DNA of 64,000 nt from Phenylobacterium montanum (GCF_018135625.1 NZ_CP073078.1:4682501-4746500), one strand, 5' to 3'. Numbered from the stretch's first letter, positions 34,638 to 42,836 are shown. Program-made: numbers and translations. The notes: generated from the sequence alone by a model not told the origin.

Positions 34638-35099
34638 ATGCAGACCGCAGAGATGTTCGTGCTCAGCCATCCGTTCTGGGACTGGATCGCAGCCGGGGCG
34701 CTGCTGCTGGTCCTGGAGCTGTCCACCGGCTCCGGCTACCTCCTGTGGCCGGCGGCTTCGGCCGGGGCGGTGGCGGTGCTGACCCTGGTCACGCCCATCG
34801 GCGGGATCGGCCAGGTGATCGCCTTCACCCTCCTGACCGTCGCCACCACCTATCTCGGCCGCCGGTTCCTGAAGCCGGCGGCGGCCATGCCGGGGCCGGA
34901 CGTCAACGACAAGGTCCAGCGCCTGATCGGCCGCACCGGCGAAGTGGCCCACGCCTTCAGCCACGGCCGCGGCCGGGTGTTCGTCGACGGTTCGGAATGG
35001 GCCGCCGACGCCGAGGACGACCAGGCCCTCGGCAAGGGCGCGCGGGTCCAGGTGACCGAGGTCCTGGGCGGCGGGCGGCTGAAGGTGAAGGGGGCTTAG
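34638..35099 (+). CDS. NfeD family protein
   Basis: 153 residues: hydrophobic segments FWDWIAAGALLLVLELSTGSGYLLWPAASAGAVAVLTL and IGQVIAFTLLTVATTYLG, then a C-terminal OB-fold NDKVQRLIGRTGEVAHAFSHGRGRVFVDGSEWAADAEDDQALGKGARVQVTEVLGGGRLKV. This short form lacks the ClpP-like protease domain. It lies 56 bases after the SPFH gene in the same direction; NfeD and SPFH proteins commonly work together in the membrane. Confidence 0.9.
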   Translation: MQTAEMFVLSHPFWDWIAAGALLLVLELSTGSGYLLWPAASAGAVAVLTLVTPIGGIGQVIAFTLLTVATTYLGRRFLKPAAAMPGPDVNDKVQRLIGRTGEVAHAFSHGRGRVFVDGSEWAADAEDDQALGKGARVQVTEVLGGGRLKVKGA

Positions 35100-35136
35100 A
35101 ACGGCTTGGGATTTGTTGGAATCTCCACCCCCAAAA

Positions 35137-35262
35137 CCGCTCATCCCGGCGAATGCCGGGACCCAGATCATAAAGCTCCGAACGGACTGATATTATCTCG
35201 TGACCGCAGGCCAAAAGACCGCGCCATAGGATCTGGGTCCCGGCATTCGCCGGGATGAGCGG
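35137..35262. repeat. Palindromic repeat, family A, full 126-base element
   Basis: Perfect 33-base terminal inverted repeats that include CTCATCCCGGCGAATGCCGGGA, each able to form its own hairpin, around a 60-base centre containing ATAAAGCTCCG. A sister element with the same layout is at 46340-46465. It lies between a plus-strand and a minus-strand gene end. Confidence 0.92.
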
Positions 35263-35279
35263 ATTTATGAAACTCGATC

Positions 35280-35699
35280 CTAAGCCCGACGCCGCAGATA
35301 CCGTCGGCGCAGCTGGCCGGCGCGGCGCCAGGTCGGGGGGACGATCAGGCGCTCCAGGCGCAGGGCCTGTTGCCAAAGCACCGGGAACACCTCGGGCTCG
35401 CGGCGGATCAGCCGGCGGACCGGGAACACCATGCGCGGGTGGCGGTGCTGCAGCTCGATGAACTGGCGGCGGGCCTTGGGCGAGTTGCGCAGCACCAGGA
35501 TCAGCCCGATCACCAAGAGCGGCAGGCCGAGGTGCCCGGGCAGAAGGGCCAGGACGAAGCCGGCGGCGATCAACAGGCTGCCCACGCCCACGACCAACAG
35601 CCGCAGCGCCTCGCGGCTCGCACGGCGCACGAAGCCGTAGGCGCCGGCAATGGGCGCGCCAGTCAGGGGCTCGGGACGCAGGGACACGGTCGAAAACAT
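35280..35699 (-). CDS. Small membrane protein, PGPGW-like
   Basis: 139 residues. The hydrophobic stretch LRLLVVGVGSLLIAAGFVLALLPGHLGLPLLVIGLILVL has the G...G...LLPG..G.PLLVIGL pattern of PGPGW-type membrane proteins, although the exact PGPG is PGHLG here. It is followed by a basic cytoplasmic tail (RNSPKARRQFIELQHRHPRMVFPVRRLIRREP and RRAGQLRRRYLRRR). Function unknown. Confidence 0.6.
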   Translation of the reverse strand: MFSTVSLRPEPLTGAPIAGAYGFVRRASREALRLLVVGVGSLLIAAGFVLALLPGHLGLPLLVIGLILVLRNSPKARRQFIELQHRHPRMVFPVRRLIRREPEVFPVLWQQALRLERLIVPPTWRRAGQLRRRYLRRRA

Positions 35700-35854
35700 G
35701 GGGCTTTGGGGGCTTCGACCGTCGACGAATCAGCGGCCGTGGGGAGGTGGAGGTGATATGCGCACTGAGGTGAGGCTATCAAAGGTGCGGTTGACGCCGA
35801 TCTAACGAAAATTTTCATATCGGCGTTATGTCGTGGCAAAATGGTCGCACCCGC

Positions 35855-37660
35855 TCAGGGCTTGCCGCCCTTGTTCTTGCCCTTGCCCTTGTAGTCGCCG
35901 CGTTCCGGGCGCGCCGGGGGGCGTTCGCGCCGGTCCTCGCTCTTGGGCGGCGGCCCGCGCCGATCCGGCTTGTGCGGCGGGCGTCCGCCGCGGGGCGGGG
36001 CGCCCTTGCCGGTGGGGGCGCCGGCGGGCTCGATGCGCATCTTCTCGTCGCTCTGGCTCTTCAGCGCGGCGGTGAAGCGGGCTTCCGCGTCCGGCGCGAT
36101 CTCGAACTTGGTCTCGCGGTCGAAAATACGGATTTGGCCGATGTCCTTCTTGGTCACGTGGCCCAGGCGGCAGATCAGCGGGATCAGCCACTTGGGGTCG
36201 GCGTTGGCGCTGCGGCCAACCGGCAGGCGATACCAGGCGCCGTTCTCGACCCGGGCATAGTCCACAGGCGCGCGCTCGCGCCCGGCGGGGTCGTAGGGCT
36301 TGCCGCGCTCGCGCCGCTGGAAGTCGTCCGCCGGGGCGTCGAACAGCTCTTCCGGGGCCGGGGTGCTGGCGCGGTGCAGGCGGATCAGGGCGGCGGCGAT
36401 CTGCTCGGCCCCGCGGGCCTCGAGCAGGGCGCGGGCCAGGCCCAGGTCCTCCTCGGCCGCGGGCTCGGCCAGCATGGGATCGTCGATCAGGCGCTGCTGG
36501 TCGCGCTGGCGGATCTCCTCGGCGGTGGGCGGGTTGGCCCAGGCCGCCTCGATATTGGCCGAGGCCAAAAGCTGCTCGGCGCGGCGGCGGCGCGGATAGG
36601 GGACCATCAGGACCGAGACGCCCTTGCGCCCGGCTCTGCCAGTCCGCCCACTACGATGGAGGAGCCCGGCGCGGTTGACCGGCAGGTCGGCGTGAACCAC
36701 CAGGGCCAGGTCCGGCAGGTCGAGGCCGCGGGCGGCGACATCGGTGGCCACGCAGACCTTGGCGTGACCGTCGCGCAGGGCCTGCAGGGCGTCGGTGCGC
36801 TCCTTCTGCGACAGCTCGCCCGACAGGGCCACGGCGGCGAACCCGCGCTCGCGCAGCGACATGTAGAGGTGGCGCACCGCCTCGCGGGTCGAGCAGAACA
36901 CCATCGCCCCGCCGCCCTCGAAATAGCGCAGCACGTTGACGACGGCCTTCTCCACTTCGTTCGGCGCCACGCGGATGGCGCGATAGTCGATGTCGCGGTG
37001 CGGCTCGTCGCGGTTGATGGTGTCGATGCGCACCGCGTCGCGCTGGTAGCGGCGCGCCAGGGCGGCGATATCCTTGGCGATGGTGGCCGAGAACAGCAGG
37101 GTGCGGCGCTCGGCTGGCGCGGCGTCCAGCAGCACCTCGAGATCCTCGCGGAAGCCGAGGTCCAGCATCTCGTCGGCCTCGTCGAGCACCACGACCTTCA
37201 GGCCGGAGAGGTCGAGATTGCCGCGCTCCAGGTGGTCGCACAGGCGCCCGGGCGTGCCGACCACGATATGGCAGCCGAAAGCCAGCGCCCGCTGCTCTTT
37301 CCGAGGGTCCATGCCGCCGACGCAGGTGGCGATCACCGCTCCGGCCTTGGCGTAGAGCCAGGTCAGCTCGCGGCTCACCTGCAGGGCGAGCTCGCGGGTG
37401 GGGGCGATGATCAGGGCCAGCGGCGCGCCGCCCTGGTCCAGGGGCCGGGTCGGGGGCAGGCGCGGGGCCTCGCCGATCAGGCTGGAGGCGAAGGCGAGGC
37501 CGAAGGCCACGGTCTTGCCCGAACCGGTCTGGGCGGAAACCAGCAGGTCGCGGTCCCGCGCGCCGTCTTCAAGCACGGCGGCCTGGACCGGGGTGGGTTC
37601 GGCATAGCCCTGCTCCGACAGGGCGAGGTCGAGCGCGGCATGGCTCGGGGGAAACGGCAT
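35855..37660 (-). CDS. DEAD-box RNA helicase with DbpA-type RNA-binding tail
   Basis: 601 residues. Q motif GYAEPTPVQAAVL, motif I AQTGSGKT (about 44), Ia PTRELALQ, motif II DEAD (in VVVLDEADEML), motif III SAT, motif V ATDVAARGLDLP and motif VI HRSGRTGRAG are all present. Residues about 480-550 (WYRLPVGRSANADPKWLIPLICRLGHVTKKDIGQIRIFDRETKFEIAPD) form a DbpA C-terminal domain, suggesting an RNA or ribosome-assembly target. The tail is Pro/Arg/Gly/Lys rich. ATG 37660 has AGGA upstream. Cytoplasmic. Confidence 0.93.
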   Translation of the reverse strand: MPFPPSHAALDLALSEQGYAEPTPVQAAVLEDGARDRDLLVSAQTGSGKTVAFGLAFASSLIGEAPRLPPTRPLDQGGAPLALIIAPTRELALQVSRELTWLYAKAGAVIATCVGGMDPRKEQRALAFGCHIVVGTPGRLCDHLERGNLDLSGLKVVVLDEADEMLDLGFREDLEVLLDAAPAERRTLLFSATIAKDIAALARRYQRDAVRIDTINRDEPHRDIDYRAIRVAPNEVEKAVVNVLRYFEGGGAMVFCSTREAVRHLYMSLRERGFAAVALSGELSQKERTDALQALRDGHAKVCVATDVAARGLDLPDLALVVHADLPVNRAGLLHRSGRTGRAGRKGVSVLMVPYPRRRRAEQLLASANIEAAWANPPTAEEIRQRDQQRLIDDPMLAEPAAEEDLGLARALLEARGAEQIAAALIRLHRASTPAPEELFDAPADDFQRRERGKPYDPAGRERAPVDYARVENGAWYRLPVGRSANADPKWLIPLICRLGHVTKKDIGQIRIFDRETKFEIAPDAEARFTAALKSQSDEKMRIEPAGAPTGKGAPPRGGRPPHKPDRRGPPPKSEDRRERPPARPERGDYKGKGKNKGGKP

Positions 37661-37893
37661 CAAAGGTCCTTTGTCGATCTTGTCCGCATCGCGCAGCCCG
37701 GTCAGGGCGCGCGCATAAGCGCGGCGGAGGCGCTGTCGGCCTCGTCTTGCGGCACGCCATACACCGAAAGCGGAGGAAAGGCGCGGGTTTCGTCGCCGCA
37801 GGGGCGAATTCTCCGACGCAAACCTGTCTCCTTTGTCACTTGCCGCCGACCCGGGGGACAGGTTGACTGGGGCGTCATTTTTTCCGAGGCGTC

Positions 37894-39291
37894 ATGACCG
37901 AAACCCGGCATCTGAGCTGGACGAAGCTGGCGGCGTTTTCCGCCCCGTCCGTGCCCATGGCCACGCTCGGCATGCCGCTGGTGGTGTTCCTGCCCGAATA
38001 CTACAGCAACGACCTCGGCCTTTCCCTGGCCCTGGTCGGCTCGGTGTTCGGCCTGGTCAGGCTCTTGGACATCGGCGTCGACCCCCTGGTCGGGGCCTTG
38101 ATGGACCATACCCGCACGCCCTGGGGCCGCTTCCGGCCCTGGCTCGCGGCCGCCGCGCCGGTGATCGCGCTGGGCGTCTACATGCTGTTCATGGCGCAGA
38201 AGGGCGTGGGGCCGGTCTATCTTTGGGCCTGGCTTCTGGTCGTCTATCTGGGCCTTTCCATGGGCGGGCTGTCGCACATGGCCTGGGGCGCGGTGCTGAA
38301 CACCAGCTACGACGGCCGCTCGCGCACCTATGCCTGGATCCAGGCCCTCACCGTCGGCGGCCTGATCCTGGTCCTGTTGTTGCCGGCCCTCCTGAGCCAG
38401 CTGCTGCACGTGGGCAGCGGCGGCGGCATGCGGGCGATAGGCTGGCTCACCGTCGCCCTGATCCCGCTCTGTTTCGGCCTGCCGCTGGGTCTGATCGGCG
38501 AGCCGCAAGCTCCGCCCAGGGCCGAGCGCGCGGGCCTGGGAGACTATCTGGCCATTTTCCGCAACGGGACGGCCTTGAGGCTGCTGGCGGTCGACCAGCT
38601 GCTGGGCCTGGCCAGCAGTCTCACCGGCGCGATCGTGTTTTTCTATCTGGAGCAGATCAAGGGCTTCACCAAAGGCGAGTCCGAGGTGCTGCTGCTGGTC
38701 TATTTCCTCAGCGCGCTGGGTGGCGGGCCGGTATGGCTGTGGCTGGCGCGGCGGATGGGCAAGCACAAGGCCCTGGCCCTGGCCGCCGCCCTCTACGTGG
38801 TCACCCAGAGCTCGGCGCTGTTGCCGCCCCCCGGCGACATGCCGATCATGATCCTCGCCATCGCGCTGGCCGGCCTGCCCTATTCCTCGGCGGCGCTCTT
38901 GATCCGCTCCATGCTGGCCGACGTCGCCGACCAGGAGCGGCTGCGCACCGGGGCCGACCGCACGGGCCTTTTGTTCGCCCTGTCCCTGGCCAACGGCAAG
39001 ATCAGCGCGGCGGTGTCGGTGATCGGCTCCTACTGGTTCCTGGCCGCGATCGGCTTCAACCCGGCCTCGACCCACAACAGCGCCCAGTCGCTGCTGGGGC
39101 TGGAGGGCGTGTTCGCCTTCGCCCCGGGCATCCTCGGCCTCACCGCCGCGGTGGTGATCCTGGGCTATGGCCTGACCGCCGAGCGCCATGCCGGGATCCG
39201 CGAGGCGCTGGCCGAGCGTGATGCGCTCGAGCCGCCGGCCGCGCCGGTCGCGGCGCCGCAGCCGGCGGCCCTGATGGTCGCCGAGCGATAG
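37894..39291 (+). CDS. MFS transporter, GPH/MelB-like family
   Basis: 465 residues with about twelve membrane helices. The cytoplasmic loop VGSVFGLVRLLDIGVDPLVGALMDHTRTPWGRFRPWL has the DxxxDPxxGxxxDxTxTxWGRxRPW signature of glycoside-pentoside-hexuronide/melibiose-type carriers. The mirrored C-half has SMLADVADQERLRTGADRTGLLFAL, which also fits. Probably a cation-coupled symporter for a sugar or glycoside; the substrate is unknown. Divergent from the helicase gene; 232 bases of gap with no other gene. Confidence 0.9.
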   Translation: MTETRHLSWTKLAAFSAPSVPMATLGMPLVVFLPEYYSNDLGLSLALVGSVFGLVRLLDIGVDPLVGALMDHTRTPWGRFRPWLAAAAPVIALGVYMLFMAQKGVGPVYLWAWLLVVYLGLSMGGLSHMAWGAVLNTSYDGRSRTYAWIQALTVGGLILVLLLPALLSQLLHVGSGGGMRAIGWLTVALIPLCFGLPLGLIGEPQAPPRAERAGLGDYLAIFRNGTALRLLAVDQLLGLASSLTGAIVFFYLEQIKGFTKGESEVLLLVYFLSALGGGPVWLWLARRMGKHKALALAAALYVVTQSSALLPPPGDMPIMILAIALAGLPYSSAALLIRSMLADVADQERLRTGADRTGLLFALSLANGKISAAVSVIGSYWFLAAIGFNPASTHNSAQSLLGLEGVFAFAPGILGLTAAVVILGYGLTAERHAGIREALAERDALEPPAAPVAAPQPAALMVAER

Positions 39292-39296
39292 TCCCC

Positions 39297-39396
39297 CATC
39301 CCGAGGCGCCCGCCGGGCGGGCCGCGGCGGTCGCCAACGCCGCCGCAAATGGCGCGCTCGCACGGCTTGTCGCCACGGACGGAGCGCCCCGGGATG
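39297..39396. repeat. Inverted repeat in the MFS/flavodoxin gap
   Basis: Arms CATCCCGAGGCGC (39297-39309) and GCGCCCCGGGATG (39384-39396), 12 of 13 bases complementary, about 75 bases apart. A GC-rich hairpin (CGCCCGCCGGGCGGG) lies within. It lies between convergent genes and looks like one more intergenic palindrome family; no second copy seen here. Confidence 0.55.
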
Positions 39397-39411
39397 AAGC
39401 TCGTGGGCCGC

Positions 39412-39984
39412 CTAGCGCGTGCGCACCGCATAGCCGGCGACGCGGGCGCCCAGCAGGCGGGCGGTTTCCAGGTCGCCCTTGCGCGGGGCTTCCTCCGGCG
39501 AGGCGTCGGACGGCGAGACGGCCAGGGCCGCGCCGAAGCCGGCGGTCCAGTTGACGTCGTCCGGCCCATGTTCCTTCTTGTTCGACGGCATCACGCCCGT
39601 GCCCAGCCACACCTGGCTGTGCTGCAGGGCGAAGGTGATCAGGTAGGCGACGGTCGAGCCCTTGTCGCCATTGACCGAGGCCGAGTTGGTGAAGCCGGCG
39701 GCGACCTTGTCCTTCCAGCCCTGCGTGAACCAGACCTTGGAGCTGTCGTCGGCGAACTTTTTGAACTGCCAGGCCGGGCCGCCCATATAGGTCGGCGTGC
39801 CGTAGATGATCGCGTCCTGCGCGGCCAGCACGTCCCACGCCCCCTCGGGCAGGTTGCCGTCCTTGCCGATCTCGATCAGGGTCGCCTCGGCGCCGTCGAC
39901 GCCGGCTGCACCCTCATGGACCGCCTGGGCTTGCTTGGCGGTGTGGCCGTAGCCGCTGAAATAAACGATGCCGATCTTGGCCAT
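39412..39984 (-). CDS. Flavodoxin-like NAD(P)H:quinone oxidoreductase (WrbA type)
   Basis: 190 residues with flavodoxin fold. The FMN phosphate loop is YFSGYGHTAKQA near residue 9-20, and the isoalloxazine loops are YGTPTYMGGPAWQFKKF and the region GFTNSASVNGDKGST. WrbA-like enzymes reduce quinones with two electrons and limit redox cycling. A HxlR-type regulator is divergent, with a 20-base dyad between them, so induction by quinones or electrophiles is likely. Confidence 0.9.
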   Translation of the reverse strand: MAKIGIVYFSGYGHTAKQAQAVHEGAAGVDGAEATLIEIGKDGNLPEGAWDVLAAQDAIIYGTPTYMGGPAWQFKKFADDSSKVWFTQGWKDKVAAGFTNSASVNGDKGSTVAYLITFALQHSQVWLGTGVMPSNKKEHGPDDVNWTAGFGAALAVSPSDASPEEAPRKGDLETARLLGARVAGYAVRTR

Positions 39985-40087
39985 GATACCCTCGAAATCC
40001 TTGTCTGGCGCCGCGCGGGGCGCGGTCTGTCCGCGCCGCCGGTCGGCCTTGCGACGGGTAGATGGGAGAGTGGTTACAAAAGGGAAG

Positions 40088-40107
40088 TAGGCACTATATA
40101 GTAACTA
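40088..40107. promoter_or_regulatory. HxlR-type operator between flavodoxin and regulator genes
   Basis: TAG-N2-ACTATATAGT-N2-CTA: a perfect 10-base palindrome extended by matching outer triplets. It lies between the divergent flavodoxin and HxlR genes, just before the AAAGGAG of the regulator. Confidence 0.6.
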
Positions 40108-40124
40108 AAGGAGATTTTTTCGAA

Positions 40125-40493
40125 ATGTCGCGCGGCGAGGCCAAGCTTCACACCCAGTGCCCCATGGACGGGCTGCTCCGCCAGTTGATGGGGCCCTGGA
40201 CGACCTACATCCTGTGGCTGCTGCGCAGCCAGGGCGCCCTGCGCTTCGGCGCGCTCAAGGCCCAGATGCCGGGCATCTCCTCCAAGGTGCTGACCGAGCG
40301 CCTGCGCCAGCTGGAGGCGGCGCGGCTTGTACACCGCGACTACAGGCCGACCATCCCGCCGGCGGTGACCTATTCCCTGACCGAGCGCGGCTCGGAGCTG
40401 AACGGGGTGCTCGACGGGCTGAGCGGCCTCGCCATGAAGTGGGCGGCCGAGGACGGGTTGGAGGGCGACGCAGGGTCGGACGAGGCGGCCTAG
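40125..40493 (+). CDS. HxlR family transcriptional regulator
   Basis: 122 residues. The winged helix shows LLRQLMGPWTTYILWLLRSQGALRFGALKAQMPGISSKVLTERLRQLEAARLVHRDYRPTIPPAVTYSLTERG, the full HxlR signature. A cysteine in KLHTQCPMD near residue 12 sits where redox-sensing members (YodB/QorR type) keep their reactive Cys. ATG 40125 with AAAGGAG upstream is preferred to the longer frame. It probably represses the divergent flavodoxin gene and itself. Confidence 0.92.
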   Translation: MSRGEAKLHTQCPMDGLLRQLMGPWTTYILWLLRSQGALRFGALKAQMPGISSKVLTERLRQLEAARLVHRDYRPTIPPAVTYSLTERGSELNGVLDGLSGLAMKWAAEDGLEGDAGSDEAA

Positions 40494-40580
40494 GTCTGCG
40501 CAACCCTAAATTAAGCGGGCGGCGATAGGCTGAAATCGGCGTCGTCCCGTTCACAGGGCGCGGCGCCGGGAGAGACGGCC

Positions 40581-40967
40581 ATGTCTGTCACGCGGACATC
40601 CAGCACCAGGCGCTCGGGCGAGCATTTCGAGCCCCAGCTCGACGACGATCCCCAGGTCCAGCGCCGTCTGCGCGGCCAGCTGGAGCAGATCGACTACACC
40701 GCCTTCGCCTCCAATCGCGACATTCTCGGCCAGGCCCTGGGCCAGGTCGACATCCACAAGTTCCAGCGCATGGCGGTCGCCACCGCCTGCGCCCGGGCCG
40801 CCTGGGTCGGCGCCGCCATGGCCGCGGCCGAATCCGGCCATTCCCTGACCCCCGAGCAGACCGCGCGCCTGGCCCAGCTGCGCCTGGCGTTCGAAGAGCT
40901 GACCGAGGCCTACGAGGCCATGCGGCGCATGGTCGAGCGCGGCTATCTGAGCTACCGGCAGGCTTGA
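40581..40967 (+). CDS. Uncharacterised cytoplasmic protein
   Basis: 128 residues, no signal peptide. The chain QLEQIDYTAFASNRDILGQALGQVDIHKFQRMAVATACARAAWVGAAMAAAESG and LTPEQTARLAQLRLAFEELTEAYEAMRRMVERGYLSY is helical with a conserved-looking centre. I do not recognise a family. GGGAGAG lies before the ATG. It stands alone between the HxlR gene and the toxin-antitoxin pair. Confidence 0.6.
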   Translation: MSVTRTSSTRRSGEHFEPQLDDDPQVQRRLRGQLEQIDYTAFASNRDILGQALGQVDIHKFQRMAVATACARAAWVGAAMAAAESGHSLTPEQTARLAQLRLAFEELTEAYEAMRRMVERGYLSYRQA

Positions 40968-41007
40968 GCGTCGCATCCCTGCTGCGCCGCTCGCCTCCGC
41001 GCGAAAC

Positions 41008-41029
41008 ATGAGTTATACATATAACTCAT
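41008..41029. promoter_or_regulatory. Toxin-antitoxin operator/promoter
   Basis: ATGAGTTATA-CA-TATAACTCAT: perfect ten-base arms with a two-base centre, 17 bases before the Phd-type antitoxin ATG. It contains TATAAC, a possible -10. This is the layout expected for autoregulation by the antitoxin or the complex. Confidence 0.8.
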
Positions 41030-41045
41030 TGAATGTGGAGCCGGC

Positions 41046-41309
41046 ATGCGCGTTTCGACGGCAGACTTCATCAAGCACTACAGCAGGCTCGCCGACCAAG
41101 CCCTCGCCGAGCCGGTGACGATCACCAAGCATGGCCGCGACCGACTCGTCGTCGTCTCGGCGAGCGAATACGAGCGGCTGAAGCGGCGCGATCGGCAGGT
41201 TTTCCAGTCCGCCGAACTGCCCGACCGTGTTTTGGAGCTGATCGCCGAGGCCGAGGTCCCGGCCGAATACGCTCATCTGGACGATGAACTCGCCGACCCG
41301 GCGCTGTGA
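41046..41309 (+). CDS. Phd/YefM family antitoxin
   Basis: 87 residues. The N-terminus MRVSTADFIKHYSRLADQALAEPVTITKHGRDRLVVVSASEYERLKR is the standard Phd/YefM fold; the acidic C-terminus (LIAEAEVPAEYAHLDDELADPAL) is the toxin-binding tail. GTGGAG precedes the ATG. Its last codons overlap the toxin start by four bases. A perfect palindrome lies upstream for autorepression. Confidence 0.9.
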   Translation: MRVSTADFIKHYSRLADQALAEPVTITKHGRDRLVVVSASEYERLKRRDRQVFQSAELPDRVLELIAEAEVPAEYAHLDDELADPAL

Positions 41310-41743
41310 CCTGGCCTGATCCGCGGCCGGGGCTCGTCATCCGCTATGCCTATCTCTGGCGACGAGAACACGACGCCGGCCAGGATGAGGGTGTTAAGGA
41401 TCGCCCGTGCGCCATTGTCGTCGCGGTCGATGCGGAGAACGACGACAAGACGGTCTACGTCCTGCCGATCACGCATTCGCCGCCCTCAGATCAAGCGGAC
41501 GCCATCGAACTGCCCCAGGCGACCAAGCTACGCCTCGGCCTCGATAGCGACCGATCCTGGATCGTGGTCAGCGAAGGCAACAGCTTCATCTGGCCGGGCC
41601 CGGATCTGCGTCCTCGACCTGGGCAGGGTCCAGAGAGCGTGGCCTTCGGCATGCTGCCGCCGGCCCTTTTCCGCATCATCAAGCAACGCTTCCTCATGCG
41701 CGTGCAAGCGCGCCGCACCGGCATCGTGCCGCGCACGGAGTAG
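41306..41743 (+). CDS. PemK/MazF-like toxin
   Basis: 145 residues. PRPGLVIRYAYLWRRE, KDRPCAIVVAV, TVYVLPITHSPP and LGLDSDRSWIVVSEGNSFIWPG follow the strand order of the MazF/PemK barrel (PGxVxxV, RPxxVV, V.PIT). The segment VAFGMLPPALFRIIKQRFL would be its C-terminal helix. It starts inside the antitoxin gene. Such toxins usually cut mRNA at short motifs. It differs from canonical MazF, so the cleavage activity should be tested. Confidence 0.78.
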   Translation: MTWPDPRPGLVIRYAYLWRREHDAGQDEGVKDRPCAIVVAVDAENDDKTVYVLPITHSPPSDQADAIELPQATKLRLGLDSDRSWIVVSEGNSFIWPGPDLRPRPGQGPESVAFGMLPPALFRIIKQRFLMRVQARRTGIVPRTE

Positions 41744-41873
41744 CCGGCGTTTCTGCTCCATCGCCAGATTTCATCTTTTCCATCGCTGTCTGCGCCATTG
41801 GAATTCATGCGCTGGGCGACTATCACGGCCGCCGAGCGCTTCGGCGCGCCAGCCAATTCCTATGAGTTACCCG

Positions 41874-42128
41874 ATGACCGACACCCCGCCCGACCGCCTC
41901 TCCGTCAACCCGGACAGCCCCTTCTACGACGCCGAGGTCCTGGAGCGCGGGGTCGGCGTGCGCTTCAAGGGCGTCGAGAAGACCAATGTCGAGGAATACT
42001 GCGTTAGCGAGGGCTGGGTGCGCCTGGCCGCCGGCGCGGCCAAGGATCGCCGCGGCCAGCCGATGACCATCAAGCTGCAGGGCGCCGTCGAGCCCTATTT
42101 CCGCGAGCCGGAAGGCTCCGAAACCTGA
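41874..42128 (+). CDS. DUF3297 family protein
   Basis: 84 residues beginning MTDTPPDRLSVNPDSPFYDAEVLERGVGVRFKG, the typical start of this small conserved family, and ending in TIKLQGAVEPYF. Function unknown; cytoplasmic. ATG 41874 is chosen over ATG 41862 because it is the usual family start. The gap of 130 bases before it holds no other gene. Confidence 0.85.
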   Translation: MTDTPPDRLSVNPDSPFYDAEVLERGVGVRFKGVEKTNVEEYCVSEGWVRLAAGAAKDRRGQPMTIKLQGAVEPYFREPEGSET

Positions 42129-42146
42129 AGATTTTTCAACCTTTGT

Positions 42147-42171
42147 GGACCATTCGCTCTGTTCAAGCGTT
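42147..42171 (+). promoter_or_regulatory. Possible general-stress (EcfG/SigT) promoter
   Basis: GGACC, 16 bases, CGTT. The EcfG consensus is GGAAC-N16/17-CGTT, so there is one mismatch. It lies 63 bases before the His-rich exported protein gene. Confidence 0.35.
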
Positions 42172-42234
42172 TGGGTGGGCGCCATGTTCAGCGCAGCCGG
42201 CCAGATCGGGCCGGGCAAAGATGGGGAAGCTCAT

Positions 42235-42486
42235 ATGTCCTTGAAGGTTGTTTTGGCCGGCCTCAGCGCCACGGTCCTGATTGCCGCACCCCTGGCGGCC
42301 TTCGCCCAGGAGCCGCCCTCCGCGCCCATTCCCTATAGCGAGCTGGCCGCCAAGGACGCCGCCATGGACAAGGGCGACATGAAGGGCAAAGGCCATCATC
42401 ACAAGGGCCACCACCACAAGGCGATGGCCAAGGCCGAGAAGAAGGCCGACGACAAGGCCGCCAAGCCGGCCGACGCCGGTCACTAA
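42235..42486 (+). CDS. Small exported His/Lys-rich protein
   Basis: 83 residues. A signal peptide (MSLKVVLAGLSATVLIAAPLAAFAQ) is followed by a short mature part with the metal-binding-looking GHHHKGHHHKAMAKAEKKADDKAAKPADAGH. GGGGAAGC precedes the ATG at 42235. A strong terminator follows. Could bind metals such as nickel, copper or zinc in the periplasm, or act as a small basic stress protein; family not recognised. Confidence 0.7.
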   Translation: MSLKVVLAGLSATVLIAAPLAAFAQEPPSAPIPYSELAAKDAAMDKGDMKGKGHHHKGHHHKAMAKAEKKADDKAAKPADAGH

Positions 42487-42512
42487 AGGTTTCGGCAGTT
42501 CCGATTGCAGAG

Positions 42513-42543
42513 CGGCCGCCTGGAGGACCAGGCGGCCGTTTTT
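42513..42543 (+). terminator. Rho-independent terminator
   Basis: A perfect 11-base-pair stem CGGCCGCCTGG / CCAGGCGGCCG with loop AGGA, followed directly by five T. It ends the His-rich protein transcript. Confidence 0.93.
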
Positions 42544-42569
42544 CGTTGGGGGGATGGGTGAAGCCGAGG

Positions 42570-42836
42570 TCAGGCCAGCGCGGGTCGTCGTTTCGAAGCC
42601 AGCAAGCCGCCGACGAATCGCCAAGCCTGGATCAGGCCGAAGATGAGCATGACTAGCATTCTTGCGAACCGATGGATGTGTTCCCGCGCCTCATGCGGAA
42701 GCGACAGATAGACCCGCTGAACCTGAGTGAACTCGCTGGCGGTCTCCCGGGCGAAGAAGCCGAGGAAGATGATGCCCAGCAGTGAGATCATCGCCACATT
42801 CAAGACTTGTGCCGCCCTCGGTTCCGTAAGTCGCAT
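42570..42836 (-). CDS. Small membrane protein, uncharacterised
   Basis: 88 residues with two membrane segments, VLNVAMISLLGIIFLGFFA and FARMLVMLIFGLIQAWRFVGGLL. The ATG at 42836 is taken; GGAGG lies 12 bases upstream, and a TTG nine bases earlier is closer to it. Basic C-terminus (ASKRRPALA). Convergent with the His-rich protein gene. Confidence 0.55.
   Translation of the reverse strand: MRLTEPRAAQVLNVAMISLLGIIFLGFFARETASEFTQVQRVYLSLPHEAREHIHRFARMLVMLIFGLIQAWRFVGGLLASKRRPALA

Noticed and set aside
37661-37893. Gap between helicase and MFS genes
   Set aside because: Only normal divergent promoter DNA is visible; no dyad or small frame that I can support.
40051-40078. GGTTAC as a SigF promoter for the flavodoxin gene
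   Set aside because: On the minus strand GTAACC is followed after 16 bases by GTCG, not CGAA or CGTA.
41744-41873. Gap between the PemK-like toxin and DUF3297 as a small gene or RNA
   Set aside because: No start with a ribosome site, no strong stem and no T-run.
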